Assembly (NCBI GenBank): GCA_020445205.1
Contig: JAGRHA010000039.1
Coordinates: forward strand, 1-32,245
Source of the DNA: Gammaproteobacteria bacterium
GTDB lineage: Bacteria; Pseudomonadota; Gammaproteobacteria; Chromatiales; Chromatiaceae
Direction of reading: 5' to 3'
Length of the DNA stretch: 32,245 nucleotides
Numbering within the stretch: the stretch's first letter is position 1; the number at the start of each line of letters is the position of its first letter. Below are positions 8,735 through 16,801 of the stretch, piece after piece. A model generated the notes under the pieces. The model was not told the origin of the DNA, did not search any database, and saw nothing but the letters and a program-made list of their open reading frames with translations. Both the position numbers and the translations under genes were made by a program.

Positions 8735-9819
8735 CGTTCGAGAATGCGGATGTGGGTCGGTTCGAGTGCCAACGCGACGCGATCACCGACGTTGAGCAAC
8801 GGTTCGTTGTCACGTCGTGCGCCATCCATCCACACCAGGGTGCCGGCGAGGTCGACGCCATAGCGGAGATCGGTGCCGAGAAACTCGATCAACTCAATGC
8901 GGCCACTGAGGCGGATCTGGCCGGCTGTCGGTACGCGTTTACCGCCGACGATGCGCAGATCGTACGGCCGGAACATGGCCGTCGCCTCGCGCGGGCGCAC
9001 GGGTGCGTCGTCGAACAGCGGGATCACGATGCCGTTGCGGCCACGAAACATCGCCTGTTCACCGACGAGTTCGATCTCGCCGTCGATCAGATTGACGTTG
9101 CCGAAATATTCGGCGACGAAGCGGTTCGCCGGGTTGTCGTACAGTTCGACAGGCGCACCGGCCTGCTGCAGTTCGCCGTTGTGCAACAGCACGATGCGGT
9201 CTGCGAAACGCAGCGCACAGTCACCGTCACGCGTCGCCAGCAGCATGGTCTGGCCGCCATGTTGCTGACGCCTGCGCAACAGCTGCAGCAGGCGTTCACG
9301 TAGTCGTGCCGGTTGCTCGCCGAAGGGTTCGTCGAGCAGGCAGATCGGGCTGTCGGCAGCCAGCGTGCGAGCGAGTGCAACGCGTTGGCGTTGCGCCGCC
9401 GTGAGTTGTGCCGGCAGGTGGTCGGCGAACTCCTGCAGACCGACGAAACCCAGCTCTGCCTCGACGCGATCGATCACCGCACCACGCAGCAAGCCGTGCT
9501 GGCGTGGGGCAAAAGCGACGTTCTCGGCCACGTTGCGGTTCGGCCACAACGGATAGGACTGCGGCAGCAGGGCGATATTGCGACGATGCGCAGCGACGCC
9601 GCCGAGGTTGCGCCCATCGATGCAGACATGGCCGGCAGTCAGGGTGTCGATGCCGGCGATGCAGCGTAGCAGCGCGGACTTGCCTGCACCGCCGGCGCCG
9701 AGCACGAAACACAATTCCCCCGGCAGTACGTCGATGTCGATACCGTGCAGGACTTCCTCGCGTTCGATGCTGGCATGCACGCCACGCAGTTCGAGACTTG
9801 CCGGGTGAGGTGCGTTCAC
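8731..9819 (-). CDS. ABC transporter ATP-binding protein, Fe(III)/MalK type with degenerate motifs
   Basis: This 362-residue protein has a nucleotide-binding domain (about 8-235) and a C-terminal TOBE region (about 280-362). Walker A is GAGGAGKS (41-48), the Q-loop is LLPQ (Q87), and Walker B is CLLDEP (D163, E164). Three other motifs depart from consensus: the signature is LTAAQ instead of LSGGQ (139-143), the D-loop is GEQP instead of SALD, and the switch histidine is replaced by arginine (ATRDGD, R197). Activity may be altered or lost. The GTG start overlaps the permease stop (GTGA), and the end overlaps addB (TTGA). The family couples ATP hydrolysis to import of iron, polyamines, phosphonates or sugars. 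No binding-protein gene is adjacent, so the substrate is unknown. Confidence 0.85.
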   Translation of the reverse strand: MNAPHPASLELRGVHASIEREEVLHGIDIDVLPGELCFVLGAGGAGKSALLRCIAGIDTLTAGHVCIDGRNLGGVAAHRRNIALLPQSYPLWPNRNVAENVAFAPRQHGLLRGAVIDRVEAELGFVGLQEFADHLPAQLTAAQRQRVALARTLAADSPICLLDEPFGEQPARLRERLLQLLRRRQQHGGQTMLLATRDGDCALRFADRIVLLHNGELQQAGAPVELYDNPANRFVAEYFGNVNLIDGEIELVGEQAMFRGRNGIVIPLFDDAPVRPREATAMFRPYDLRIVGGKRVPTAGQIRLSGRIELIEFLGTDLRYGVDLAGTLVWMDGARRDNEPLLNVGDRVALALEPTHIRILER

Positions 9820-11465
9820 TGGGCCTCTCCCATTTCCAGACGGTCGACGGCACTGCGCCGAGGCGGTGGGGTACGGACGCGCCATGCGGCAATGGCGAGC
9901 AGCGCCGCCCCGACCGTTGTCACGACGAGCAGCAGGCTGCCGACCTGCCAGTCGCCGGCATCGCGTGCTGCACCGAACACCCGCGCTGCGATGTGGGTGT
10001 CGGCGTCCTGCAATACGATCAGGGCAGTCGATGTCTCGCTGATCAACCCGGCTGCTCCAATGAGGAACAAAGTGGTCAGCAGCCCCGCACGCGCGTTCAG
10101 GGTGCGCCAAAAGCGGCGCGGGCGACGGCCACCTGACAGACTTGCGTCGGCGCTGCGCAAGTCGAACGCCGGCACCGGCACATACCGTGCGACGAGGTGG
10201 TCGCCAAGGGGTAGCAGCTTGAGCACGATGATGCCCACGAGCAGGCTCCAACCAGGCGCAATCCAAGCGGTGCTCAAATCGTCGCGCAGGTGCGTCGCTG
10301 CGGCCAGCCCGAGCACGATGCCCGGCAGGGCAAGTGTCGCCAGGATCAACCGCGGGGCGGCCGTGGGTCTACCGCGCATCAGGGTGGCCAGAAGGCTCGA
10401 CAGTATCATGACGCCGATGCCCGCCATCGCGGCGTAGGCCAGCGTCATAAGCAGCGGTGGATAGAGCGCAACGAACGGGGGTGACGCCGTCAGGTGCGTG
10501 GCATCGAAGGTGGGTGCGGGATGCTCGATTAACAACGTGACAACGATGATCGCGATGGGCAGGGCCAGCAGTGTCAGGGTCAGGCAACCGGCGACGATAG
10601 CGGATGCGTGCGTCTTTCCTCGATGCACGACCGTAGGCATGCCAGCGATCACCGGTGATGCGTGCAGGAACGCGGTGATGCCGTTCCACCCCAGGGCGAC
10701 AATCAGCATACACAGGGCGGTCAGCATCAGTGCTGCAGGCGCAGCGCTGGAGTAGCCTTCCAGCAGGGCGGTGCGCAGGATGTAGGGCGCGAGCATGCTG
10801 TCCCTGCCGAACAAGGCCGGCGTTGCGGCATCATCGGTGATGCGCAGCGCCATGAGTGTCGCCGCAAACCCCAGTCCCGGCCACACGGCGGGCAGCGACA
10901 ATCGTCGCCATACGGTAAATGGGGCGGCGCCGAGTGACTGCAGTGCATGGGTCAAATCGCTGTCGAGCCTGCGCAGCGCCAAGCTCATCGCGCCGACCAT
11001 GAGTGGAAAATAGTGCAAAGCGTACACCGTGCCGAGGGACACGCTGGCCACGTTCAGCGGCGCGCTTCCGGCGCTGTCTGGCAACGATACGCCGAGTGAC
11101 GTGCCCAGCAACGGCTGTATCGCGGCGCCGGTGACGAATGCCGGGATCACGAGCGGCAGGGCGACGAAGGCGAGGGCGGTGGGCGTCGTGACGCGGCCGC
11201 CGCGTGCGAGGGCGAATGCCGGCACGAGTGCGAACACCCCGGCGACGGCGCAGGCAAAGACGGTCACGACGGCCGTGTTCACGAAGGCATCGCGCAGCGT
11301 GGCGTCGTCGAAGCGCGCAGCGATGTCGGCGAGCGTCCAAGGGGTCGATGCCAACACATCGCGCAAGGGCAGCAGCAGCAAGGTGCCGGCGGCGAGCACG
11401 ACCAGCGCCAGCAGCAGCATGCCGAAACCCATCGCTGCCGGACTGTTGCGCGTGTAAGCCGTCAT
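9816..11465 (-). CDS. ABC transporter permease, duplicated FbpB-type
   Basis: This protein of about 549 residues has around 12 hydrophobic segments arranged as two permease domains, the layout of Fe(III)-type FbpB/SfuB permeases. The first EAA-like loop is clear (HALQSLGAAPFTVWRRLSLP); the second is weaker (SLSGGRRPRRFWRTL), followed by SETSTALIVL where family members have ELSATL-type sequence. It should sit in the inner membrane and pair with the downstream ATPase. The ATG at 11465 places a short cytoplasmic N-terminus before the first helix; its ribosome binding site is poor, and ATG 11432 is an alternative. Longer upstream readings have no similarity. The substrate cannot be read from the sequence. 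Confidence 0.84.
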   Translation of the reverse strand: MTAYTRNSPAAMGFGMLLLALVVLAAGTLLLLPLRDVLASTPWTLADIAARFDDATLRDAFVNTAVVTVFACAVAGVFALVPAFALARGGRVTTPTALAFVALPLVIPAFVTGAAIQPLLGTSLGVSLPDSAGSAPLNVASVSLGTVYALHYFPLMVGAMSLALRRLDSDLTHALQSLGAAPFTVWRRLSLPAVWPGLGFAATLMALRITDDAATPALFGRDSMLAPYILRTALLEGYSSAAPAALMLTALCMLIVALGWNGITAFLHASPVIAGMPTVVHRGKTHASAIVAGCLTLTLLALPIAIIVVTLLIEHPAPTFDATHLTASPPFVALYPPLLMTLAYAAMAGIGVMILSSLLATLMRGRPTAAPRLILATLALPGIVLGLAAATHLRDDLSTAWIAPGWSLLVGIIVLKLLPLGDHLVARYVPVPAFDLRSADASLSGGRRPRRFWRTLNARAGLLTTLFLIGAAGLISETSTALIVLQDADTHIAARVFGAARDAGDWQVGSLLLVVTTVGAALLAIAAWRVRTPPPRRSAVDRLEMGEAQ

Positions 11466-11849
11466 TCCCGGGATTGCCGTTCGTCGTGTGCGATGCCGCT
11501 TTCCATTGTTGACGTTCTTGCGGTTGCTGTCGGCGGCGAAGGTGGCGACGTGTCCGGTCCAGGCGCAGCGCCCTTCGCTCGCACATCGTACGGTTACGCC
11601 GATTGTGCCGCCAGCGACTGCGACTGCCAACCGCAGGTCGCGACGGGGCTTCGTGTATGCCAGCGCGCACGCGACACAACCACGATTGCAGGGCGCAGGT
11701 CGAGGCGATCGCGGGGCCGCGGCCGCGGCTCTTGCGACTTTAGAATATCGAATAAAACTAATGCTTTAGCGCGGTTCTTGTTTGCGCGTAAGTCGGCCCG
11801 GACTCGCTATACTCGGCAGACGCGAGACACCAGAATAACGACGCCGACC
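11466..11849. other. Divergent intergenic region, permease/transglycosylase
   Basis: The 384-nt gap separates the minus-strand permease from the plus-strand lytic transglycosylase. It becomes unusually AT-rich around 11738-11770, unlike the flanks, so it probably holds divergent promoters. A TATACT box at 11808-11813 is a plausible -10 for the plus gene, without a well-spaced -35. Open reading frames cross it on both strands but lack family similarity. Confidence 0.5.
11808..11813 (+). promoter_or_regulatory. Candidate -10 box of the MltF-like gene
   Basis: TATACT lies 37 nt before the proposed GTG start and differs from consensus at one position. No -35 box occurs at 16-18 nt; TTGTTT at 11778 is 24 nt away. 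An activator-dependent promoter is possible. Confidence 0.3.
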
Positions 11850-14132
11850 GTGATTGCGATCCTCCGAATGCCACTGATCTGGCTAGTGTCAGTGTCGTTG
11901 TGCCTGAGTGGGTGCAGCGAGCAGGATGCTGCGCCCAAGGCGTCGGAAGGGTCGGCAGCCCATTCGCCACCCGCCTCTTCCGAGCATTCCGTGATCGCCG
12001 AAACGGTCGAGCAACGGCCGCGTGCCGACAGGCCCAAACCGGCCGCCGCACCACAACCGGCACCCGAGCGTTACACGGGCGATCTGCCTGCACTCAAGAA
12101 ACGCGGCCGTCTACGCATCCTGATCCCGGCCAATGTCGGTGGCGAGTTCTACCTGCCGCGAGAAGGTTGGCCGGTCGAGGCGCAACACGAGGCGGCGGAG
12201 AATTTCGCCCGTCGCCATGGCATGACGCCCGAGCTGGTGCCCGTGCCGCGCTTTGCCGACATGATTCCCTGGCTGCTCGACGGCAGGGGAGATCTGATTG
12301 CGGCCAATCTCACGGTGACGGAGCGGCGGCGTGAGCAGATAGCGTTTTCGGTTCCGATCACCACCGTGCGGCAGCAGGTGCTGGTCGCCAGCACGCAGCA
12401 GGCGATCAAGGCCGTCGCCGATCTTGCGGGCAAGCGTGTGATGCTCGATCCGAGTTCGTCATTTTGGGAGCGGCTGCAGGACCTGCAGTCCGAGTATCCG
12501 GACATCGAGCTCGTCGCGCGCCCGGCCGAGATGAGTGACGAGGAAGAACTCGATGAGGTTGCGGCCGGTCGTGTCGACGCCACGATACGCGACAGCAACG
12601 TGGCGTCGATGTATCTGAGCTATCGCGACGACCTGCGTGGTGCGTTCGACCTGCGCGGCGTCGACGACATCGCCTGGGGCCTGCGACCCGGCGGACGCAA
12701 ACTGCGCGCGGCGCTCAACAAATATCTGCATCTCGAGTTCCTCGCCGATGGTCGCCAGGTCGATGCCGATGCCGATTGGGACGGTATTCTCAAACGCCGG
12801 GTGTTGCGTGTCGTGATGCCGAACAACTCGGCGTCGTATTTTTTGCATCGGGGCGAACTGCAGGGCTTCGAGTACGAGTTGGCAAAGGCCTTCGCTGACG
12901 CCAATCGCCTGCGCCTCGAGGTGCTGGTGCCGGAGAATCACGAGCAGCTGTTGAGCTGGCTCGTCGAGGGTCGCGCCGATATCGCTGCGGGTTTTCTCGA
13001 TCCCGATGCATTGCCGGATGCGTTCGCCGGTGAGGTCGAGTTCTCGCGTCCCTACCATTTCGCGCCGCGTCATCTGGTCGCACGCAGCGGAGACACGATC
13101 GACAAGTTGGAGGATCTCGCGGGTCGCAGCGTCGCGGTACGGCGCTTCAGCGCTTATTGGAACGATCTGCAGGCGTTACAGGCGCAGGGTGTCGACTTCG
13201 AATTGCGTGCCATGCCCGACGATACCGAGACCGAGGAGCTAGTCGCCCTGGTCGCGTCCGGCGAAATCGATCTGACAGTGGCGGATGGTCACGTACTCGA
13301 TATCGAGCTCGCGCGTGGGTTGCAGGTGAAGTCGGCGTTCCTTCTCAGCGAGGAACGCCCGCACGCGGTCGCCGTGCGCAATGGCAGCACCAAGTTGCGC
13401 GGTGAGCTCGATGCGTTCATCAAGAAAGAGTATCGCGGCTTGGTATACAACATCCTGTACAAGAAATATTTCACCAACCGCTCCAACGTCCGCAGCCTGG
13501 CCGAAGGGCGGATCGGACAGAACGGTACGCATGGCAAGAACGGTCTGTCGCCGTTCGACGATCTGATACGCAAGTATGCCGAGCGGTATGGTTTCGACTG
13601 GCGTCTGATCACGGCGCAGATGTTCGAGGAGAGTCGCTTTGATCCCAAGGCAGAATCATTCGCCGGTGCTCGTGGTCTGATGCAGGTGCTGCCGCGTACG
13701 GCGCGCTTTATGGGTTTCGAGGCGCTGGAAAAGCCGGAAGACGGCATCCATGCCGGGATCAAATATCTCGATTGGGTACGTAACCGCTTCGAAGACAGCT
13801 TGCCATTCAATGAACGTATGTGGTTCTCGCTGGCCGCATACAATGCCGGTCATGGTCATGTCTCGGACGCACGCCGCCTGGCGCGTCAGGAGGGTCTGGA
13901 TGGCGACATATGGTTCGGCAATACCGAGAAAGCGATGTTGCTGTTATCGAAGAAGCGCTATGCGAGCAAGGCGCGCTACGGCTATGTGCGCGGCATTGAG
14001 CCCGTGAGTTATGTGCGCGATATCCGCATGCGTTACCGGGCCTATGCCGACATCACGGAACGGAGGCTGTCGGCGAGCGTGGCACCTGAATCAATAGCAC
14101 ACGACTCGCCCGCAGCGGCCCAGGGCGGGTAG
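11850..14132 (+). CDS. MltF-like lipoprotein lytic transglycosylase with two solute-binding domains
   Basis: The 760-residue protein carries a lipoprotein signal ending LSGC (acylated Cys22), a proline-rich linker (about 23-75), two tandem SBP_bac_3-like domains (about 80-300 and 313-540), and an SLT transglycosylase domain (about 565-700). The SLT part shows MFEESRFDP with probable catalytic Glu594, ARGLMQVLPRTA and AYNAGHGHV. MltF enzymes cleave peptidoglycan glycan strands at the outer membrane, and their binding domain senses ligand. E. coli MltF has 518 residues and one such domain, so the duplication explains the extra length. GTG 11850 was preferred to ATG 11868 because it gives the signal a basic residue (Arg6); neither has a good ribosome binding site. 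Confidence 0.88.
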   Translation: MIAILRMPLIWLVSVSLCLSGCSEQDAAPKASEGSAAHSPPASSEHSVIAETVEQRPRADRPKPAAAPQPAPERYTGDLPALKKRGRLRILIPANVGGEFYLPREGWPVEAQHEAAENFARRHGMTPELVPVPRFADMIPWLLDGRGDLIAANLTVTERRREQIAFSVPITTVRQQVLVASTQQAIKAVADLAGKRVMLDPSSSFWERLQDLQSEYPDIELVARPAEMSDEEELDEVAAGRVDATIRDSNVASMYLSYRDDLRGAFDLRGVDDIAWGLRPGGRKLRAALNKYLHLEFLADGRQVDADADWDGILKRRVLRVVMPNNSASYFLHRGELQGFEYELAKAFADANRLRLEVLVPENHEQLLSWLVEGRADIAAGFLDPDALPDAFAGEVEFSRPYHFAPRHLVARSGDTIDKLEDLAGRSVAVRRFSAYWNDLQALQAQGVDFELRAMPDDTETEELVALVASGEIDLTVADGHVLDIELARGLQVKSAFLLSEERPHAVAVRNGSTKLRGELDAFIKKEYRGLVYNILYKKYFTNRSNVRSLAEGRIGQNGTHGKNGLSPFDDLIRKYAERYGFDWRLITAQMFEESRFDPKAESFAGARGLMQVLPRTARFMGFEALEKPEDGIHAGIKYLDWVRNRFEDSLPFNERMWFSLAAYNAGHGHVSDARRLARQEGLDGDIWFGNTEKAMLLLSKKRYASKARYGYVRGIEPVSYVRDIRMRYRAYADITERRLSASVAPESIAHDSPAAAQGG

Positions 14133-14152
14133 ACTGCCCGGCACGGTCAACG

Positions 14153-14171
14153 ACCGGCAGTAAGTGCCGGT
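14153..14171 (+). repeat. Inverted repeat between transglycosylase and DsbA-like gene
   Basis: A perfect 7-bp stem (ACCGGCA/TGCCGGT) with a 5-nt loop lies 20 nt after the upstream stop. No T-run follows, so it is a poor terminator; it may act as an mRNA stabiliser or partial terminator. Confidence 0.35.
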
Positions 14172-14192
14172 GATGAATGTGCAGGTTAGGTT

Positions 14193-14876
14193 GTGATCAC
14201 CATCGATTATTTTTCCGACGTGCTTTGTGTCTGGGCCTACGCGGGTCAGATCCGACTCAATGAGCTCGAGCATTCGTTTGGTGATGACATCCTGGTACGA
14301 CAGCGTTTCATGACCCTGTTCGGTGACAACGACATGCGTATCGGGCAGGGATGGGAAGAGGGCGGTTACGAGGGATTCGGTCGCCACGTCCGTGCGCTGT
14401 GCGCGAAGTGGGAACACACGCGTGTCCACAAGGATGTCTGGACACACTGCCGGCCCGCGAGCTGCACTACCGCGCATGTCTTTCTCAAGGCCACGGCCTT
14501 GTGCCTCGACATCGGTGACGAAGCGGGAGACCCTGCGGCCCGCCGGGTATACGCTCGCCTGATTGCAGGCGTGCGTGCGGCGTTCTTCGAGCAGGCGGTG
14601 AACATTGCCGAGATTGACGCTTTGTATCCCCTGCTCGGCGAATTCGGTGTGTCGCGCGACGCCGTGCAGGCGCGGATAGACGACGGCAGCGCCTACGCGG
14701 CGCTGCACCGCGACGCCGAGCTGATGAAGACCTTCGGTGTGCAGGGAAGTCCAACCTACGTGTTCAACGAAGGGCGACAGATGCTCTACGGCAACGTCGG
14801 TTATCGCATCATCGAAGCCAACGTGCGCGAGCTGCTCGAGGCCGGCACGATCCACGGCACGCCCAGCTGGTGCTGA
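14193..14876 (+). CDS. DsbA/FrnE-family thioredoxin-fold protein, incomplete CxxC
   Basis: This 227-residue cytoplasmic protein has no signal peptide. The N-terminal strand ITIDYFSDVLCVWAY and the later VQGSPTYVFNEGR segment with its cis-proline (SPT) match DsbA-like oxidoreductases of the FrnE/2-hydroxychromene-2-carboxylate isomerase group. FrnE-type proteins usually have CPWC; here it is CVWA, so the resolving cysteine is missing and a normal disulfide exchange cycle is unlikely. A glutathione-dependent or isomerase-like role, or a chaperone role, would fit better. The start is GTG after a weak AGGTTAGG ribosome-binding sequence. It probably forms a transcription unit with the MOSC gene 28 nt downstream. 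Confidence 0.8.
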   Translation: MITIDYFSDVLCVWAYAGQIRLNELEHSFGDDILVRQRFMTLFGDNDMRIGQGWEEGGYEGFGRHVRALCAKWEHTRVHKDVWTHCRPASCTTAHVFLKATALCLDIGDEAGDPAARRVYARLIAGVRAAFFEQAVNIAEIDALYPLLGEFGVSRDAVQARIDDGSAYAALHRDAELMKTFGVQGSPTYVFNEGRQMLYGNVGYRIIEANVRELLEAGTIHGTPSWC

Positions 14877-14904
14877 AGACCTCGGCGCGTGAGGGTGCAC
14901 CAGG

Positions 14905-15444
14905 GTGCCTGAAAAACAAAGCCGTCTGTTCAGCTGGCTCAATACCTGGCGGCCTGACGAATGTCGCGGGCAGCTGCGCGAGATCTATATTGCGGCGGCA
15001 AGCGGCGATGCCATGCAGGCGCTCGATGCGGTCGATTGTATCCGTGGCCGCGGTCTGCAGGGTGATCGCTACGCCAGTGGGTGCGGTCACTGGATCGCGA
15101 CGGACGGCTGTGAAGTCACCCTGATCACGCGCGAGGAACTGGCATACGCCCAGCGCTTTGGTGCCGGCCAGTGGCCGCTCGGTTGGCATCGTCGGAACCT
15201 CGTGGTTGACGGCATTCCGGTGGCCGCGATGCGTCGACATCGTTTGCGCATCGGCGAGGTCGAGTTCGCCTTTCATCGCCTGCGACCGCCGTGCGCTTAC
15301 CTCGACCGTCTCGTCGCACCGGGGTGCGCTGCCAAGGCGTTGGGCAAAGGCGGGGGGATTGGTCTTCGCGTGTGCCGCGATGGTCGCATCCGCTGCGGTG
15401 ACCGTGTCGAGCTCATTATCGATGGCGCTAACGGCGCGCGCTGA
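14905..15444 (+). CDS. MOSC-domain protein
   Basis: This 179-residue soluble protein matches the MOSC fold: GLQGDRYA near residue 50, VTLITREEL, GWHRRNLVVDGI, then RPPCAYLDRL, which contains the conserved cysteine. MOSC domains occur in molybdenum cofactor sulfurases and in YiiM/YuaD-like proteins that bind sulfur on the conserved cysteine or act with the molybdenum cofactor. The substrate here is unknown. The GTG start has a GAGGGT sequence upstream at suitable spacing. Its stop is 12 nt from the stop of the convergent DUF3465 gene, with no visible terminator between them. Confidence 0.85.
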   Translation: MPEKQSRLFSWLNTWRPDECRGQLREIYIAAASGDAMQALDAVDCIRGRGLQGDRYASGCGHWIATDGCEVTLITREELAYAQRFGAGQWPLGWHRRNLVVDGIPVAAMRRHRLRIGEVEFAFHRLRPPCAYLDRLVAPGCAAKALGKGGGIGLRVCRDGRIRCGDRVELIIDGANGAR

Positions 15445-15456
15445 TCTCTTAGGGGG

Positions 15457-15930
15457 TTACTGGTAAGTGCGTCCCGCGTGCTGCAGCCAGCCGTCGACAT
15501 GGCGGTGGCGCGGATCGCGATGTGTCCAATGCAGTACGCCACCCTGGTTGTTCCATTCGTACTCGCCGAAGAATCTGACTTCATCGCCTTCGCGCAGGTC
15601 GTCGATGCGCGGTGCCAGATCGATGTTATGCGCGACCAGCAGTGTCTGCTTGTTGTCGAGCCGCAGCAGGAAGCGCTGGTGGCGGCTGCCGTCGTTGTCG
15701 TCGCGCAGGACCTTCTTGACGATGCCACGCCCCTCGACCTGGACGTCGCTGCGCTGTGCACGATACGCAGCGGCGATGGCGGCAGTGCCCGCGTCGGCAG
15801 CTTGCGTCTCGACGACACGCTGATCGGCACCGTTCGACGGCAAGTCGAGGTTCAGGAATCCCTGATCGTTGAGATAGACGGCGACCGCGGCGATCACGGC
15901 AATCAGAGAGGCGAGGGCTTTGTTCTTCAT
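15457..15930 (-). CDS. DUF3465-family exported protein
   Basis: The 157-residue protein has an N-terminal hydrophobic segment (about 5-19) that may be a signal anchor, and the DUF3465 core: GRGIVKKVLRDDNDGSRHQ, LLVAHNIDLAP, GDEVRFFGEYEWN and LHWTHRDPRHRHVDGWLQH. These conserved histidines and aromatic residues define the family, whose function is not known. The fold resembles small OB-like domains. ATG 15930 was chosen since the open frame upstream reads back through the neighbouring gene. It begins 8 nt after the stop of the upstream cyclotransferase-like gene and is probably cotranscribed with it. Confidence 0.86.
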   Translation of the reverse strand: MKNKALASLIAVIAAVAVYLNDQGFLNLDLPSNGADQRVVETQAADAGTAAIAAAYRAQRSDVQVEGRGIVKKVLRDDNDGSRHQRFLLRLDNKQTLLVAHNIDLAPRIDDLREGDEVRFFGEYEWNNQGGVLHWTHRDPRHRHVDGWLQHAGRTYQ

Positions 15931-15938
15931 GGCCAGTG

Positions 15939-16445
15939 TCAGCGGTTGTTGATTCGGTCGACGTAGATGGACAATTCGCGTGCGTGACGTTCGCGATCGG
16001 GATCGTCGCATGCGACGGTATCGCGGATCATGGCGACGTAGTCGTGCGGAAGCGCATGTTCGATGGCGCCTGCGAGTACGTGGTGCAGGTACCAGGCGTA
16101 GGGCCGCAATAAAGGGTCTACGGCGGTGGCGACATATGCAAACGCATCGAGTGGCTCGCCACTGCTGGCGTGCACACTGACCTGCTGGACGCTGTAGCCC
16201 CTGCCGAGTCCTTCGGCCTCATCGAGCATGCCGCGTTCCGCGAGGTCGATGACGAAAACGACGCCATGAACGCCGACAGCGTGATCGTCACTGACGATGT
16301 CGCACTTGGCCGAACCGTCACGCCCGATCTTGTGAAACGCAAGCCGGTGGCGCGGCAGGTACGCGCGGCCGAGTGCCACGGCCGACGGCACGCGCGCTCG
16401 CAACCGCGCCGTCGACATGTTCGAACCGTAAGCGAAATACAACAC
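15939..16445 (-). CDS. Gamma-glutamylcyclotransferase-like (AIG2/GGCT fold) protein
   Basis: This 168-residue protein starts with LYFAYGSNMS, the hallmark nucleotide/substrate loop of GGCT-fold proteins, and continues with RAYLPRHRLAFHK and VHGVVFVIDLAERGMLDEAEG. The glutamate in LDEAEG aligns with the catalytic acid of gamma-glutamylcyclotransferases. The enzyme class releases 5-oxoproline from gamma-glutamyl amines or peptides such as glutathione breakdown products. The exact substrate is uncertain. Start is GTG (16445), directly followed by an alternative TTG; no ribosome binding site is evident. It lies 41 nt downstream of the EncFtn gene on the same strand. Confidence 0.84.
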   Translation of the reverse strand: MLYFAYGSNMSTARLRARVPSAVALGRAYLPRHRLAFHKIGRDGSAKCDIVSDDHAVGVHGVVFVIDLAERGMLDEAEGLGRGYSVQQVSVHASSGEPLDAFAYVATAVDPLLRPYAWYLHHVLAGAIEHALPHDYVAMIRDTVACDDPDRERHARELSIYVDRINNR

Positions 16446-16486
16446 GCTGCGCGAGCCGCCAGGTCAGCGTCGCCCGTGGCGCACGC

Positions 16487-16780
16487 TCACTCGTGGTGAT
16501 GGGTGATCGGCTTCTCGGTGAACAGGTAATCCTTGAGTTCGTGGTCGAACTTGGGATCACGTCGACGTATCCATTCCAGCACCATGGCCGCGTGTTCCTT
16601 TTCCTCGTCGCGGTTGTGTTCGAGGATCGCTTTCAGTTCGTCGTCTTTGCACGCGTCGACCCGCTGGTTGTACCAATCGACGGCCTCGAGTTCTTCCATG
16701 AGCGAGACGATCGCCCGATGCATGTCACGGGTTTCGTCGCTGAGTTCGGCGATGGGTTCATGGTAGCCTTCGTTCGACAT
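16487..16780 (-). CDS. Encapsulin-type ferritin (EncFtn) without cargo-loading tail
   Basis: This 97-residue protein closely resembles EncFtn of Rhodospirillum rubrum, a two-helix protein that assembles as a ring of dimers and oxidises Fe(II). Family residues are present: ferroxidase ligands Glu30, Glu60 and His63, Tyr37, and entry-site residues Glu29, Glu32 and Trp36, within HRAIVSLMEELEAVDWYNQR and HNRDEEKEHAAM. Encapsulated members end in a Gly-Ser-Leu type tail that docks into the encapsulin shell. This one stops after YLFTEKPITHHHE, and no encapsulin shell gene is in the window. It may work as a free ferroxidase or use a distant shell. A strong GAGGAG site precedes the ATG by 7 nt. Confidence 0.92.
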   Translation of the reverse strand: MSNEGYHEPIAELSDETRDMHRAIVSLMEELEAVDWYNQRVDACKDDELKAILEHNRDEEKEHAAMVLEWIRRRDPKFDHELKDYLFTEKPITHHHE

Positions 16781-16801
16781 GCGGTACTCCTCGTCGTCAA
16801 T

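Noticed and set aside
11493-11849. Longer N-terminus for the MltF-like protein, from ATG 11493
   Set aside because: It would bury the lipoprotein signal about 120 residues inside the protein.
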